From Zygnema cylindricum (lineage: Eukaryota; Streptophyta; Zygnematophyceae; Zygnematales; Zygnemataceae), in assembly GCA_037447655.1 (NCBI GenBank), contig JBBHKE010002643.1, forward strand, positions 1-64,000: 64,000 nucleotides of DNA, read 5' to 3'. Positions 54,601 through 64,000 of this stretch are shown here, piece by piece (position 1 is the first letter of the stretch; the number at the start of each line of letters is the position of its first letter). A program made the translations under genes and the position numbers. The notes beneath the pieces were generated by a model. That model had not been told where the DNA came from. It ran no database searches and saw only the letters and a list, made by a program, of their open reading frames with translations.

Positions 54601-57169
54601 CGCCTAAAGTTCAAAAATTCTCGAATACCAGTGATTATGCATTGAAGGGATAGGAGGGATGGGAGGGAAGGGATGGGAGGGAAGGGATGGAAGGAATGGG
54701 AAAAAACAAAGGGACCATGGATTGGTAAAGTGTAATTGAAAAATTGAATGTAGCATGGGATTGAAGTTGGTGCAGGGTGTAGAAGGGATAGAAAATCACA
54801 TATTAAGCAACACAAATCTTCAAAATTAAGCTGTGCAACATGTCAAATACCCACATTGCGTCAAATAAATCCCAAATATGAGAAAACATATGCCACTGCC
54901 ATATGGACCAGTTTACAATTGACCATGGGCCTTGTGATGGTAGCCATGTATAGGTTTATACCAGATCTACCCACAAATGAATTTGTTCCCTTCAACAAAA
55001 TATAGCTCTCTTTCCCGTGCCCAAGATCAACCAAATCACATTACATTATCTGGTCGGATAGACCATTGTTGCTTCAGCCCCCCCTCTATCTTGTTACGCT
55101 CCCATCATTTAAGTTATCCAAAGACTGAAAAGACTCCAGTGCTTATAAAATTAACGTGCCCATAAGTTAAAGAGAAAGGCTAATGAACGATGTGAATTCT
55201 TCTTATCCAAAAAAGAAGGGAGAGAAAACCAAATAAGGCACATTCCAGACGTCATGCTTTGCCCTATGGTTTTAGACTACCCTACCCCATAAAAATAAAC
55301 GCACAGGGTATAAAGTAAAGAACGGCGTTGTTTTATCTTTAAAAAAAAGTACGTACATTTGAAGAGTGCGTATTTTCTTCAGAATATGTGATAATGTTCA
55401 GAGAATAAAAGCCTTACCCACTACAGCGTGTACAGTTGGGAGCCTGATCCCAAAACATTGTTGCAGCTTGCCCGCAACCATGGGCAAAAAAAACAGCAGC
55501 GGAACGCTTTCTGGGTATCTGTGACAATCAAACAAGCAAATAAAGCACTTTCAAATATGGATGTATAAAGCACTGTCAGACAATGATGGTAGGCACAACA
55601 AGCAATCTCCAAACCAGAAGGAGCAACGCAACGGACAACCTTGTGGTTCTACACTAACACAAAGGAGAGCGCCAGAGAGAAGAATCGATCGCACTAAGGC
55701 TTTCTGCAGTATATTTTGACTTTTTCGGTATCGTTATGATCGATTCTCACGCCAACATGACTACCGTTTGTTTCTGGGAGCCTGTGATAGATTTTATCAT
55801 CTGCACAGCCAAAAACCTTGTTTTCTCGCCTGTCCGGATACGACCAAAATAAGATGGGTTACGCGCAAAAATAAACGAGTAAACCATCAGCTTCTTTCGA
55901 TAAGTTTTTACAACTGCCAATGAAGTCACGCATATTGATTCAAATGCACAATTGACTCAAAGATCATGGGGACACGTTGACTGAATCTTCATAAAATAAT
56001 CATTACCAGTACTAACGTTACGGCTATCGCATACACTTCTATCGAGAAGATTCCAAAGAATCTGCAAAATTTCTCTGCGGCGTCGTACATATTTGTAATC
56101 GTAAATACCTGCAACCATTTTTACCATAATAGGTATCGACAAAACCTTAGTTTAAAAGGGCCTAGAGAAAAAAAATGGCAAAGGCTCGTAGCAGGACATA
56201 CGTGGAGACATAGATAAGCAGTAAAAAGAACAACCGTGCGTTGACAAAGGAAAGTAACTGAACAAAGAAACAAATATTTATATACCTAAAGAGGAGAGAA
56301 TATGACGATGAGTGTCAAGGTTATGATTGACAAGGCCGTGTCTAATAACCTTCAGACTTGCAAACTAAACATGATTAACCATGATTCATGCCCTCGGAAG
56401 CTCTAGGTCAAAACTGGCACAGCCAAGCTCCAAGCCTCATCCACTGTTTTGACGGACATAAGAACTGCATAGCACGATGACATGCGATAAGAAGATATGT
56501 TTCTTTAATAGTTAAGTTCCCAATGTCAAATTACGCACTACTTCATCATGGGGCCAAATCAGATATCCTAATAACAATTCATGTGGAAAGGTTGTAACCT
56601 CATAAAGGCATCCTTCTTGAACGCAAGCTTGGAAAATAATTATCTCCGATACATATTCAAGACAGTCTACAAGAAATTCTTTGAAAAAAGAAAATGTTTT
56701 TTGGTTCAATGGAACACAAAATGAATTAAACCAATAAGGTAAATATGAGGAAAATTTCTCGCGGTTCAAATCAGTTAAGAAGTTCAAATGCAGGTGGCTT
56801 TATTATCCTTCCTAATGATCCAAGGTTGTTCCATAAAAAATCCTACAATAATGTCTTAACTATCAAAACGTCACCTTTTTGAATCATACAAACAACTGAA
56901 CCCAGGGTGCTTTCTACACTTAGCTTTGCCTCTCAGAACCCAGTCATTGTCTGTCACCAAAGTGAAGAAGCAACAAGGAGAAAAACACCATAACAAGATT
57001 CTATATATACACAATACCTGCCAAATAACATCGGTTCCATCAATGACTTCTAAAGTAGGGACAAGCTTCACTGGCTTCCTCGAACCTTCCACGTGACCGT
57101 CGCCGATCTGCTGTCGCAATGCAGCACCTGCCATTACCCCTTCAGCTTCACTACATTGAGGCAGAGAGT

Positions 57170-57236
<67 letters not shown>

Positions 57237-58358
57237 TAAAGCTGACTTTCATTTCAGCTTCACTACAATGTGTATTGCTATTAGTACCATTAAAGCTGTG
57301 GATTGCTAATAGTACCATTACAACTGTGTAGTACACAGCCCATCGTCATCAGTGTTAAACATTTTTAGGCATTCTCCATGACACAGTTTTGCGATTTTTA
57401 ATCGTGACCTCATGATCGAAAGGTAAAGACCTTCACCTTTCGATTGCTTCACTAAAAATCAAAAAAATCCATAAATTTGAATGCTTTTAGTGTTCAGCAC
57501 TAGTAACAATGGGCAGTATACCATAAAAGGTGTGTATTGCCAATTGCCCTTACAAAAAGAGAGCTTGCAAAATGCTAAGTTGACTACAGGTGGTTGTTTC
57601 AAAGTGTTACGATCAATTTGTATCCACAGACCTCAAATTATTAAGTCCGAACTAGTAGGCTTAAAAACACTACACAGTCTATCACTATTCTCATTTTTCT
57701 CCATGCACAACTGTTGGCTTATTAATGCGGAGGTGTCCATGGAGTTTGTACAACATCGTATTATGTTGGTTGTATTCGTGCATAAGATATTTGAAAAAAA
57801 CAGCACTTAGCGCTAATTTCATATTAGCTTTTCATAAACTTCAATTTCTCGAGAGAACACCGATGCAAGTGAGGGAAGATTTGTGGAAGAGATATATCGT
57901 GTATGACTACACCTTGTTTTCTTGTTTTGACGCATAAAAAAAACAGCCAAAAGCACAAAAAAACAGCTGCATAAAAACACAAAAAAAACAGCCATACCTG
58001 GAAGTAGTAAGGCTTCAGTATCCATAGCGGCTCCTAAAACGTCATTGTTTGCATCATCTTGTCGCACTTTATGAGAATGAGAACCTACCAAAACGAAAGC
58101 AAAAATTCCAATAGCTGCAAAAACAGCGACCATACTCATAGCAAAAATAATAAACCTAAAATTAGATAAGAAGCTTCTTCCTGATAGAAACTGATAGGAA
58201 TTTGTGTCTCTAAAAGACCCTAAAAACGGAAAACGTTCTGAAATAGGACTACTGGAGGGCTCTAAGCTGAATGCAGCCATATCTGACGCCATGGTGGAAG
58301 ATACCCCACGAGAAATAGTGCGAGATTTTGAGGTACGGTAATATGGCGAAACGGGCAT
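48648..58358 (-). CDS. Membrane-anchored alpha/beta hydrolase, ten exons
   Basis: Exons: 58358-57998, 57127-57018, 55518-55418, 53693-53531, 52811-52752, 52216-52096, 51389-51229, 50433-50357, 49440-49343, 48775-48648. All nine introns are GT-AG and phases agree; the total is 1380 nt, 459 residues. An N-terminal cytosolic Ser-rich part is followed by one membrane segment (about 68-92), so a type II anchored enzyme is likely. The hydrolase fold begins with AVFFAHGCG (about 165-173, the usual strand and oxyanion turn). It continues with RRGFAVIAI and the nucleophile elbow GASSGG (Ser258). Next come YPPTLFVH (about 299-306) and EELNLAYAMHELTSL near the C-terminus. This order matches an uncharacterised plant alpha/beta-hydrolase family I recall; the substrate is unknown. 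The join of exons 1 and 2 uses an unusual acceptor 40 bp after a CT tract and is the least certain. The candidate catalytic His and acid are not assigned. Confidence 0.85.
49990..50735. repeat. CT/GA-rich tracts in hydrolase introns
   Basis: CT-rich on the + strand at 50005-50345 and GA-rich at 50515-50710, flanking the 77 bp exon at 50433-50357. Long Ser/Pro/Leu or Arg/Glu frames here are artefacts. Confidence 0.85.
50138..50371 (-). repeat. Decayed copies of an exon-end/donor segment
   Basis: The exon 8 end with its donor (minus strand GGAGATCGCCGTGGTAAGT, 50370-50352) is echoed at about 50290-50268 (GGAGATCACCGTGGGTAAGT) and, more weakly, at about 50158-50138. These look like tandem duplications of the 5' splice site within the next intron. 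Confidence 0.45.
51552..51578. repeat. CA microsatellite
   Basis: About 13 CA units inside hydrolase intron 6, followed by ATACAAACATA. Confidence 0.9.
53711..53975. repeat. Intronic GGGAT minisatellite and flank, copy 1
   Basis: GGGAGGGATGG-like units (53711-53860) followed by a flank ending GGATAGAAAATCACATAT. The same arrangement recurs at 54650-54803, both in the intron between exons 3 and 4 of the hydrolase gene. Confidence 0.65.
54650..54803. repeat. Intronic GGGAT minisatellite and flank, copy 2
   Basis: Shorter GGGATGGGAGGGAA array. It is followed by a flank sharing AGCATGGGATTGAAGT/GGATAGAAAATCACATAT with copy 1, about 830 bp away in the same orientation. Confidence 0.65.
57173..57233. 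repeat. GA microsatellite before exon 2 of the hydrolase gene
   Basis: About 28 GA units; on the minus strand this is a CT tract that may serve as the extended pyrimidine tract for the exon 2 acceptor at 57128. Confidence 0.9.
57330..57540. mobile_element. Worn MITE in hydrolase intron 1
   Basis: Facing ends CAGCCCATCGTCATCAGTG and CACTAGTAACAATGGGCAG, with a further inner palindrome around CGAAAGGTAAAGACC/CACCTTTCGATTG. No clear target duplication. Confidence 0.5.
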
Positions 58359-58371
58359 GAAACTGCTAAAA

Positions 58372-58612
58372 TGCAGGAGTCACAAGGTGAGAAAAAGAAG
58401 GAAGGTAGGAGAGAAGGTAGGAAAGAGAGAAAGAAGGAAGGAAGGACAGAGAGAAGGAAGGAAGGACAGAGAGAAGGAAGGACGGAGAGAAGGAAGGAAG
58501 GAGAGAAGGAAGGACAGAGAGAAAGAAGGAAGGAAGGACAGAGAAGGAAGGACGGAGAGAAGGAAGGACGGAGAGAAGGAAGAAAGGAAGGAAGGAAGGA
58601 AGGAAGGAAGGT
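58372..58612. repeat. GAAGG-type microsatellite in the hydrolase 5' leader
   Basis: GAAGGAAGG and GAAGGACAGAGA units right upstream of the hydrolase ATG at 58358, therefore probably transcribed as CT-rich leader. Confidence 0.85.
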
Positions 58613-58619
58613 AAGATGA

Positions 58620-59180
58620 AAGGTTAAAATTTTGAAGAACAGGAACTGGAATGAAAATGTAAGGTATTAAAAGTGTTGAATTCCATAAACAATCATGAAA
58701 GTGTTGCGACGTAAGAATCAAAGGGCGGAAAAAAGTTGATGGAGCGTTAGGGTTTGGAAAATCCGAAACTAAAGTTGAACTAAAGTTTTGTAACTTTGGA
58801 GCAGCAGTTAACTGGATTGCCAAGGTTGATCTATTTTCGGGTTATGCATTTGAGACAGCCACATCTGATGATAAACCCTAAATAAGTAATGTGTACGTAT
58901 GGTGTGGACAATTCCTTGCATTTCAAGTCACAACAGAGATATTCTCTGAGCGAAAAGGATTATACATTGTCTAATGAATTTTGGCTGCATAATACATGTA
59001 TTTTGGTTCTTTCTCCTCCATGGAGACATGGTAAGCCATGGGAAGTTTTGACATGAGGACACTTGAGAAAACTGGCTGCAATGACTCATGACGATACCGA
59101 TATCGACGATTTTGCGGATGCTAATACGGCTTTTCTCGCGACAGTACAGCACTACAGTACAGATCTTTGTTGTCGAAGCA
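58620..59180. other. No gene recognised; hydrolase promoter side
   Basis: Short frames only. A GTACAGCACTACAGTACAG patch lies near 59140. Confidence 0.5.
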
Positions 59181-59184
59181 AGTA

Positions 59185-59399
59185 CACCGTCAATCGCTAT
59201 TAGGGTTAATGTTTTTTTTGCCACTTAAAACATCTTTTCTCCGTACACACTGTCGGATTATGGATCCGACGGTTGCGATTGAAAGTTAAGATTTTTAGCT
59301 TCCGATTGGCGGTCTCAAATTGAATATCGGACAGGTGTGTGCGGGGAAAAAATGTTTTAAGCGGCAAAAAAAACATTAACACTAATAGTGTACACGGTG
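59185..59399. mobile_element. GCCACTTAAAACATC-type MITE, complete
   Basis: 215 bp, TA on both sides, left end CACCGTCAATCGCTATTAGGG, right end CACTAATAGTGTACACGGTG. The inner palindrome matches the copy at 27899-28115. Confidence 0.85.
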
Positions 59400-59880
59400 T
59401 ACTGTACCACTTATGTACGGCAGCCCCACTGCTCAAGCCGTACACAGTGTATCGCTATGAGCGGTACACCGTGAATCGCTATTAGCGTGTTGGACGCTAA
59501 TTGAGGTACCCTGTTTTTTTAGGCAAATTCTCAAATAGAATTAAACATTCTAAATGTTTCTACACGTTATTTGAGGTAGCCCATTAAATAGGATTCATGA
59601 CTCCAATAAAGTGCCATTATAAATAGTGTGGTGTACGGTATGTCAGAGACGTACTTTTTTGTACTTTTTCAAGTTGAAAAGTACAGAAAAGATATTCACG
59701 CTGTCCAGTAGTCGCGCTAACATGTAATTGCGTAAATATTTTCCGGCATTCACGGATGTCAAAAAACGCGACGGCGTACGATTTGAACAATTTCAGACAT
59801 GCACATATTTTAGTGTGGAGATATTCTGCACCGAAAATTTTTACAAAGCAGTTTACGAATTAGAATGTACGAAAAATTAG
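59400..59880. other. MITE debris, no gene
   Basis: Starts with two further CACCGTGAATCGCTATTAG-type ends near 59445-59485, then unique AT-rich sequence. Confidence 0.5.
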
Positions 59881-59883
59881 AAT

Positions 59884-60663
59884 AAAAATTAGGGAATTGC
59901 TAATCGCAGAGACGATTTTTGCTGCGCGCAGGTAGTTGTCAGAAATTGTACATTTGAAGTACAATTTCGTACAGGCTACGTACCTTTAATTTCAGATCTG
60001 ACGGTCAATCCGTCGAACAACTTTGACTGGCGGATTATTGTACCGGCGGTTAAAAAAGTGTCGCGCTTGCAAACGTCGACCGTCATTAAGAAAAAAATTC
60101 ACACGGCCGGCGCAGTTTTACTGTAACCAAACTGCGGCAGCCACATATAAATAAAATGGCTGCGCGCAGATAGTTTATCACTTCACGTTAGCCGCAAAAA
60201 TGAAATCAACTCGTTGTCACGTCCACCATGGACGTGACGACGTGTCATTTTAGTTTCATCGATATTTATACGCGGGTAGTCGGGTACGCATTTATATTTT
60301 GTACGAAGTTTATTTTGTTTCGTGCGAGTTTACACATGTTGTACGTCGTCCTTTAATATGTGTCCAAGTTCAATGTAACGGTTCGCGAGTTGATTTCATT
60401 TTTGCAGTAAACTATCTGCGCGCAGCCATTTTATTTATATGTGGCTGCCGCAGTTTGGATACAGTAAACCTGCGCCGGTCGTGTGAAATTTTAATTTTTT
60501 TATGACGGTCGACGTTTGCAAGCGCGACACTTTTTTAACCGTCGGTACAATATTCCGCCAGTCAAAGTTGTTCGACGGATTGACCGTCAGATCTGAAATT
60601 CCTATACGAAATTGTACTTGCGCAGCAAAAATCGTCTCTGCGATTAGCAATTCCCTAAAAATT
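59884..60663. mobile_element. 780 bp foldback element
   Basis: The left arm (about 59884-60212) and right arm (about 60390-60663) are inverted copies: AAAAATTAGGGAATTGC faces GCAATTCCCTAAAAATT, and CGCAAAAATGAAATCAACTCG faces CGAGTTGATTTCATTTTTGC at the loop. The right arm lacks about 40 bp present on the left. The loop of about 180 bp contains the small palindrome CGTCCACCATGGACGTG. A single arm also exists at 41638-41930. Confidence 0.85.
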
Positions 60664-60785
60664 ATTTCGAAAAAAAACGACATTCCCAATTAGCGTAAAT
60701 AACGCTAATTGTTTCATTACGCTATCTATTTCATTACGCTAATAGCGATTCACGGTGTAATAGCGTGAAAGACTTAAGGCAGAGG

Positions 60786-61237
60786 AAGAGGTCGCAAAAG
60801 TAAAAAATTTAGATAACCGAAACCGACCGTTTTTTTTTTTTCAAAATCTGAGTACCCGACGCCCGACCGGGTTATGTCACGCTCCAAAATTGTTAACCGT
60901 TAACCGAAACGCGTTTACGAAAATAAAAGTTAACCGAAACACGATTTCTCACGACTACCCGTACCCAAATAAGTACAAAATTGGTGGTACATCTCCCGTA
61001 TACCTTCCACAATAACAAGAGTACAAAGTACAATCATGTTGGATTGTACAGACAGTACAAAATTTTCATTTTTTTTCGTTTTTTGCTTACCCGACCGTAA
61101 CCGATTTTTTTTTTCTGTGAATCAACCGCCCAATCCACCCGGCCCCCAAAAATTTGGCAACCGAATCCGTTCCGGATCCGACGCGGGCGGTCGGTTAATG
61201 GTCGGTCACGGTTTCGGTTGACCGTTTGCGACCTTTG
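60786..61237. mobile_element. hAT-like element, CAGAGGTCGC family, inserted in another copy's end
   Basis: 452 bp. Ends AAGAGGTCGCAAA and TTTGCGACCTTTG are each one base off the family end. A perfect 8 bp duplication GGCAGAGG (60778-60785, 61238-61245) includes the first six bases of the terminus of the next copy. Confidence 0.85.
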
Positions 61238-61239
61238 GG

Positions 61240-62530
61240 CAGAGGTCGCAAAAGTCAAAATTTTAGATTTACCGAAACCGAACGTTTTTTTTTTCAAAAT
61301 CTGAGTACCCGACGCCAGACCGGGTTATGTCACGCTCCTAAATTGTTAACCGTTACCCGAAACGCGTTTACAAAATTAAATGTTAACCGAACTCGATTCT
61401 GTCGACTACATGTACCCGCTCGTACCCGAAAAAGTACAAAATTACAACGCTCATTGTTATTAGTAGTGTTGGGTATCGAGAACCATTTGCCGATATTCGA
61501 TATGTATCGAATCTCAGGTACCCGATAATCGAAAAATCGCTTCAATATATCGAAAAGCTAAATATCGTGATATATCGCCAATATATCGTATCGTCGATAT
61601 ATCGAGGCTTTAAAAAAAAAAAAAAACTCTTCTTGCTACTGCTGCTAGTACTACACCGCTAATCGTTATTAGTGTAAAAAAAAATTAACGTAAACGCTAA
61701 TTTAGTGTTAATAGCGCTAATTTGTGATTTTGTGTCCAAAAAAAAAAGCATTAGCATTAATTTGGCACTTAACCCCAATTTGTGTATCGACTTCGTATGG
61801 TGTACGTTGAGCTGTCATCGATACTATTTCAAGTTCAATTGTACTATCCTGACAGCTTTCGCCCGGAATACGTGCTTGTAACTGTTGTAAGGTTTGGAAA
61901 TCGTACGAAACATGAAAATTATAGTAAAATTAACGTTATTTGATGCTATATATTTCGTAATGTTCCACTATTTCCGGCGGCTAATTAGTACTGAAATTTA
62001 ATTTACATGCGAAGCGCTTTTAATGTTGTAAAATTGAGATGTCACGGCAACGCAATGTACGTAAATGAGTTTCTCGTGCATCACACTAATTTTGACGAAC
62101 GTAATATAAAATGGTTAACCCTGAATAAATACTCTCCATATTAGCGTTAATTATATTTCAATGTTAATAACACTAGTTTGTGATTTTGGGCCGAAAAAAG
62201 CCGCGTCAAAATTAGCGTTATAGGCACTAATAACAATTAGCGGTGTAATGGTGATGCCACTACTCGAACTACAAAAATTAGTACTTTTTCGTCGGTTACA
62301 TTTTGCCTCATCTACCTTTAAGTCACGGAACGAAAATCACGTCGTACGTGGCGTATCAGAAAATTTGTCTTTTTCGCTAAAATAACGTATGATATAAAAT
62401 ATTAAATTTAAAAAATATGTATATCGCGATTATTTTTGTTGGTCACGGTACGATATATCGAATATCGAAATTATCGCGATATGAATTTACCCGATACCCA
62501 ACACTAGTTATTAGCGTTAAGCATGTATTA
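61240..62530. mobile_element. hAT-like element, CAGAGGTCGC family, host copy, interrupted
   Basis: Begins CAGAGGTCGCAAAAG at 61240 and runs to 61463. It resumes at 62507 with GTTATTAGCGTTAAGCATG after the 1043 bp insertion. The far end is not found, so the copy is truncated. Confidence 0.65.
61464..62506. mobile_element. TAGTGTTGGGTATCG-family hAT-like element
   Basis: 1043 bp, inverted ends TAGTGTTGGGTATCG and CGATACCCAACACTA, perfect 8 bp duplication GTTATTAG (61456-61463 and 62507-62514). The interior near each end is rich in GATATATCG. It contains CACCGCTAATCGTTATTAG MITE ends near 61655 and 62240. No transposase frame. Confidence 0.85.
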
Positions 62531-63309
62531 GTGTTAATGAAAAATAATGATTAATAACACTATTAGGAGACGTGGCAGGTTGTAGTCCACGTCTTTAAAT
62601 AACGTTGTTAACTCTATTTTGCGATTTAACGTTGTAAATAGTAGCAACTTATTAACACAAACAACAATGAGCGATGTAGTGGTACATCTCCTTTTGCAAA
62701 AAACAGTTCGTGTACCTCTTCTTTTTACTATTTTGTCTTTTTGCAATCTATCTCGACGAATATTTTTTTTTCCTCGACAATCACCTAATTTTGCGATAAG
62801 TCTTAGATAAATGTTTAAACTCTTATATTAATGTTTTTTCTCTCGCAAATCTAAATCTTTCGCTACATTTTTTGGACGGTTTTTCTTTCGACTACGATAC
62901 TATGTTACGAATTATGCAAAAAAGGTAAAGATTTTACTATGTATACTTAAAAAAAATCTTAGTTTTTCACATGGAAAATCAATTAGCAAAAAACACATTG
63001 TGATAGGCAAAAAAAACAAAACAAAAAATGTAATATCAAATATAGAAATAAACAAATCACATCAAAGAAATCCTCGTCCTATTTTTGACTCTATTATACA
63101 AATTCTAAACCTCAAACTTAAAAAATAAACAAAATCTATAAATCTAAATTTGGTATAAATACTACACTTTTAAAAATAAGCATTCCGGTTAAAAAAAAAA
63201 AACACTAAAAAAATTGTGATATACAACAAAAATTTCAAAGAAAACAAATATATATAACTAATACTAAAAAAATAACAATAACTATAAAACAAAACAAAAA
63301 TCTATGCAT
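62530..63309. other. No gene recognised
   Basis: AT-rich, with many AAAAATAA runs at 62990-63300. The last part is probably the 3' flank of the hAT transposase relic. Confidence 0.5.
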
Positions 63310-64000
63310 TTAAAAGATTTGGTAAGACCTAAAACACAAAAGATCACTAACAATTGAATCCGCTAGTGAGCTCCTCTTCTTTGTTATCGTGTTTCCGGCA
63401 TCCGAAAAATTGCATTCGGACATGGAGCTAGAAGCCGTAATAGCTAGAATACATCTAGCGACACCTGCTAATATAGGAAATACTCCACCTTTTGCACGTA
63501 CATTTGATTTTTTTTTCCACCATTCAAGTATGCTAAAGAAACCTCATTTTCGTCATCACTCTCACAATTTTTTTTTAATGAAACCGTCCCTACTTTGCGA
63601 CATTTTTCGTTTTTTTGTTATACGTCGAGGACTATCAAAATCAACGTCATCACCGAGGTCGTTTGCGAGTTCACGAAGTTTGACCCTCGCGCTTTCAATT
63701 TCGGTTTGTCAATACCCCAATTATTTTAAGCCTTTGTTTTTGTCGGGGATATAAGAGAGCCACGACAATATGATACTCATGAAAGCCCCATTTCGGTAGT
63801 GCAAATTTCATAAAAAAATCTTTCAATTTTTGCAAGTTTGGGGAATCAGCGGGGCATTCTTTTTCACCGTCATTGTAAGATGTTTTTCTTATATTACATT
63901 GGTTTTGGAGAGACGATAGTTCAAACAAAACCAAATGTAAAGTTGGTTCTTTGAATTTTTCCAGCTTTAGGGTCGCTTCTTGAAACCGTTCCAAAAATCG
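63310..64000 (-). pseudogene. hAT transposase, 3' part, frameshifted
   Basis: Enzyme that cuts and inserts hAT transposons; only its last third is in the window and it continues beyond 64000. The upstream frame (63994-63695) carries KWGFHEYHIVVALLYPR, like the segment before the dimerisation domain. A middle exon-like stretch contains SPRRITKKRKM and a DDENE acidic patch. A third frame carries EWWKKKSN, FPILAGVAR, ITASSSMSECNFSDAG and TKKRSSL, the hallmark order of the hAT C-terminal dimerisation domain. It ends at the TAA at 63312-63310. These pieces lie in at least two frames, with breaks at A-runs and near the SLAYL/ILEWW junction, so the copy is probably dead. Whether it once served the CAGAGGTCGC family is unknown. 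Confidence 0.8.

Noticed and set aside
56512-56787. 91-codon minus frame between hydrolase exons 2 and 3
   Set aside because: Exons 2 and 3 join directly in phase (DVIWQ to IPRKR) as expected for the family, so this is intron.

Overview
This window looks like nuclear DNA of a land plant. The evidence is three intron-containing or intronless genes of plant-typical families, GT-AG introns with T-rich acceptors, CT/GA-rich leaders, and very dense transposon debris. The plant families are a SIAMESE-RELATED type CDK inhibitor, a trihelix transcription factor, and a membrane-anchored alpha/beta hydrolase of a type I recall from plants. The AT-rich base composition and the many long homopolymers would suit a bryophyte, lycophyte or fern, but I cannot place the species. 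A run of 10 N at 10202-10211 marks an assembly gap. No rRNA gene, intact tRNA gene or CRISPR array was seen.

Layout. 1-6.2 kb: low-complexity DNA plus a candidate minus-strand gene (2680-4396) encoding a proline-rich then coiled-coil protein, with a one-base frame break at a homopolymer. It is preceded, on its strand, by a TTGTCG-rich block and five CACGTG G-boxes. 6.4-12.8 kb: non-autonomous DNA transposons with measurable target-site duplications. 12.8-15.8 kb: no recognisable gene. 15.8-26.3 kb: nested mobile elements, including a solo LTR carrying a second LTR-like insertion, and a five-layer nest whose core is a gag-only Copia-type retrotransposon (21266-25461) with 966 and 1095 bp LTRs. 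26.3-31.3 kb: mostly unrecognised sequence with small MITEs. 31.35-33.3 kb: the CDK-inhibitor gene. 33.3-43.1 kb: unrecognised sequence, then more nested MITE/hAT copies. 43.2-45.4 kb: the trihelix gene, with coding telomere-like repeats. 45.7-46.9 kb: long microsatellites. 48.6-58.4 kb: the ten-exon hydrolase gene on the minus strand. 59-62.6 kb: MITE, a 780 bp foldback element, and hAT elements inserted into one another. 63.3-64 kb: the decayed 3' part of a hAT transposase on the minus strand, running off the window.

The three host genes share no obvious pathway: one restrains the cell cycle, one binds DNA, one is a predicted membrane-tethered hydrolase. The unifying theme is transposon nesting. 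Four short-element families recur: (1) hAT-like elements ending CAGAGGTCGCAAA with 8 bp duplications; (2) hAT-like elements ending CATAGTTAAAAAGTAGG with 8 bp duplications; (3) TA-flanked MITEs ending CACCGNGAATCGCTATTAG; (4) a TAGTGTTGGGTATCG family with 8 bp duplications. Because the duplications are readable, the insertion order can be reconstructed. The oddest single feature is that the LTRs of the Copia-type family carry antisense tRNA-like sequences with Pol III box A and box B spacing.
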